The notes under the pieces are model-generated. The model was not told the DNA's origin, made no database searches, and worked only from the letters and a program-made list of their open reading frames with translations. Positions 48,150 to 48,567 of a stretch of DNA of 48,567 nt are shown one piece after another; position 1 is the first letter of the stretch; the number at the start of each line of letters is the position of its first letter. A program made the translations under genes and the position numbers. Origin of the DNA: an uncultured Porphyromonadaceae bacterium (GTDB lineage Bacteria > Bacteroidota > Bacteroidia > Bacteroidales > Muribaculaceae). The DNA lies in the NCBI GenBank assembly GCA_947174995.1, contig CAMWLC010000019.1, forward strand, positions 1 to 48,567, written 5' to 3'.

Positions 48150-48567
48150 ATGGAACAGCAACCTGAAAAGAAACCCAAACGCCCCAGAGTGAGCGCACAG
48201 ATTTCATCTGCATCTCCCGAAAGCGCCGAAACCAACTATTCCCGTTCCTACACCTCGGAGCGCCCGGCCTATCAGCGCCCGGCCCAGCAGGGCTATCAGC
48301 CCCGCCAGAACTACGGTAATGCCGAGGGTGGTTACAACCGTTATGACCGTCAGGGCTACCGTCCCTCCGCACCTTACCAGCACACCGACGCTGACACTCC
48401 AAAAACCGAGGGCTCCCAGACCGATGCCGCCGCGGACGCTCCGCAGCAGGGCGGCTATCAGCCCCGCCAGGGATACCAGCCCCGTCAGAACTATCAGCCC
48501 CGCCAGAATTACAACCAGCAGGGCGGTTATCAGAACCGTAACCAGCAGGGCGGTTATCAGAACCGTA
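48150..48567 (+). CDS. Low-complexity YQPRQ-repeat protein, 5' part
   Basis: This is the first 139 codons of a gene that runs off the window. The protein starts MEQQPEKKPKRPRVSAQ, basic, and then becomes a disordered region rich in Gln, Tyr, Gly, Arg and Asn with repeats QGGYQPRQ and NQQGGYQNR. The last repeat is a perfect 27-bp tandem duplication at 48513-48566. In this order such a tail often precedes an RsuA/RluB-type pseudouridine synthase, so that is my best guess for the missing part. No catalytic domain is visible here. An RNA-binding or phase-separating role of the tail would be speculation. Confidence 0.6.
   Translation, partial: MEQQPEKKPKRPRVSAQISSASPESAETNYSRSYTSERPAYQRPAQQGYQPRQNYGNAEGGYNRYDRQGYRPSAPYQHTDADTPKTEGSQTDAAADAPQQGGYQPRQGYQPRQNYQPRQNYNQQGGYQNRNQQGGYQNR

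Noticed and set aside
48128-48166. A 12-codon leader peptide starting MKNLTDS before the right-edge gene
   Set aside because: It overlaps the real start in another frame and has no run of regulatory codons, so attenuation cannot be supported.

Overview
This window is chromosomal DNA from a Bacteroidota bacterium, most likely order Bacteroidales and probably a Muribaculaceae-type gut commensal. The evidence is: promoters of the Bacteroidota form (TTTG or TTG, 19-20 bases, TAnnTTTG); families typical of the order (DUF3256, GSCFA, OMP_b-brl_3 barrels, PorE-like OmpA lipoproteins, paired DUF1573 proteins, a long IspG); lipoproteins with acidic residues after the lipidated Cys; and Big_2 surface proteins. 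Genus assignment is inference. No phage, plasmid, rRNA operon or CRISPR array is visible.

Layout. 1-1320: fructose-bisphosphate aldolase with a repeat-rich 3' flank. 1398-4461: DUF3467 protein, cysS and a GT4 glycosyltransferase on the + strand. 4416-13732: a leftward exopolysaccharide operon in the order Wza-like exporter, Wzc-like tyrosine kinase, PHP-type phosphatase, large beta-propeller protein resembling PorZ, O-antigen ligase/polymerase, acyltransferase. 13889-16200: meaB GTPase and two DUF1573 proteins. 16228-16421: a 194-bp MITE-like element. 16587-20115: tRNA-Pro, an RluA-type pseudouridine synthase, a PAP2-like membrane protein and ispG. 20153-22386: hom and metX (methionine/threonine branch). 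22507-27513: a two-component system divergent from a lipoprotein/outer-membrane barrel pair, with three helically phased direct repeats in the shared control region. 27541-32944: DEAD-box helicase, DUF3256, gltX and waaA/kdtA read leftward. 33063-34718: C69 dipeptidase. 34778-38818: hpt, adk, a PorE-like lipoprotein and a GSCFA protein as one tight leftward operon. 38819-39423: a second, inverted, identical MITE copy, a candidate small RNA and a long palindrome. 39424-46502: three envelope proteins (seven-repeat Big_2 protein, OmpA-type porin, 962-residue coiled-coil lipoprotein). 46874-48567: an outer-membrane barrel and the start of a low-complexity protein that runs off the window.

How it fits together. 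Much of the window builds or maintains the cell envelope: polysaccharide polymerisation and export, Kdo transfer to lipid A, polyprenyl/isoprenoid supply, outer-membrane barrels and surface lipoproteins. The rest is housekeeping (aldolase, CysRS, GluRS, Adk, Hpt, methionine synthesis, RNA helicase). The points most worth following are the predicted regulatory circuit at 24503-24634, the 194-bp inverted-repeat element whose ends carry outward promoter boxes, the candidate small RNA at 39188-39257, and the PorZ-like protein inside the polysaccharide operon.
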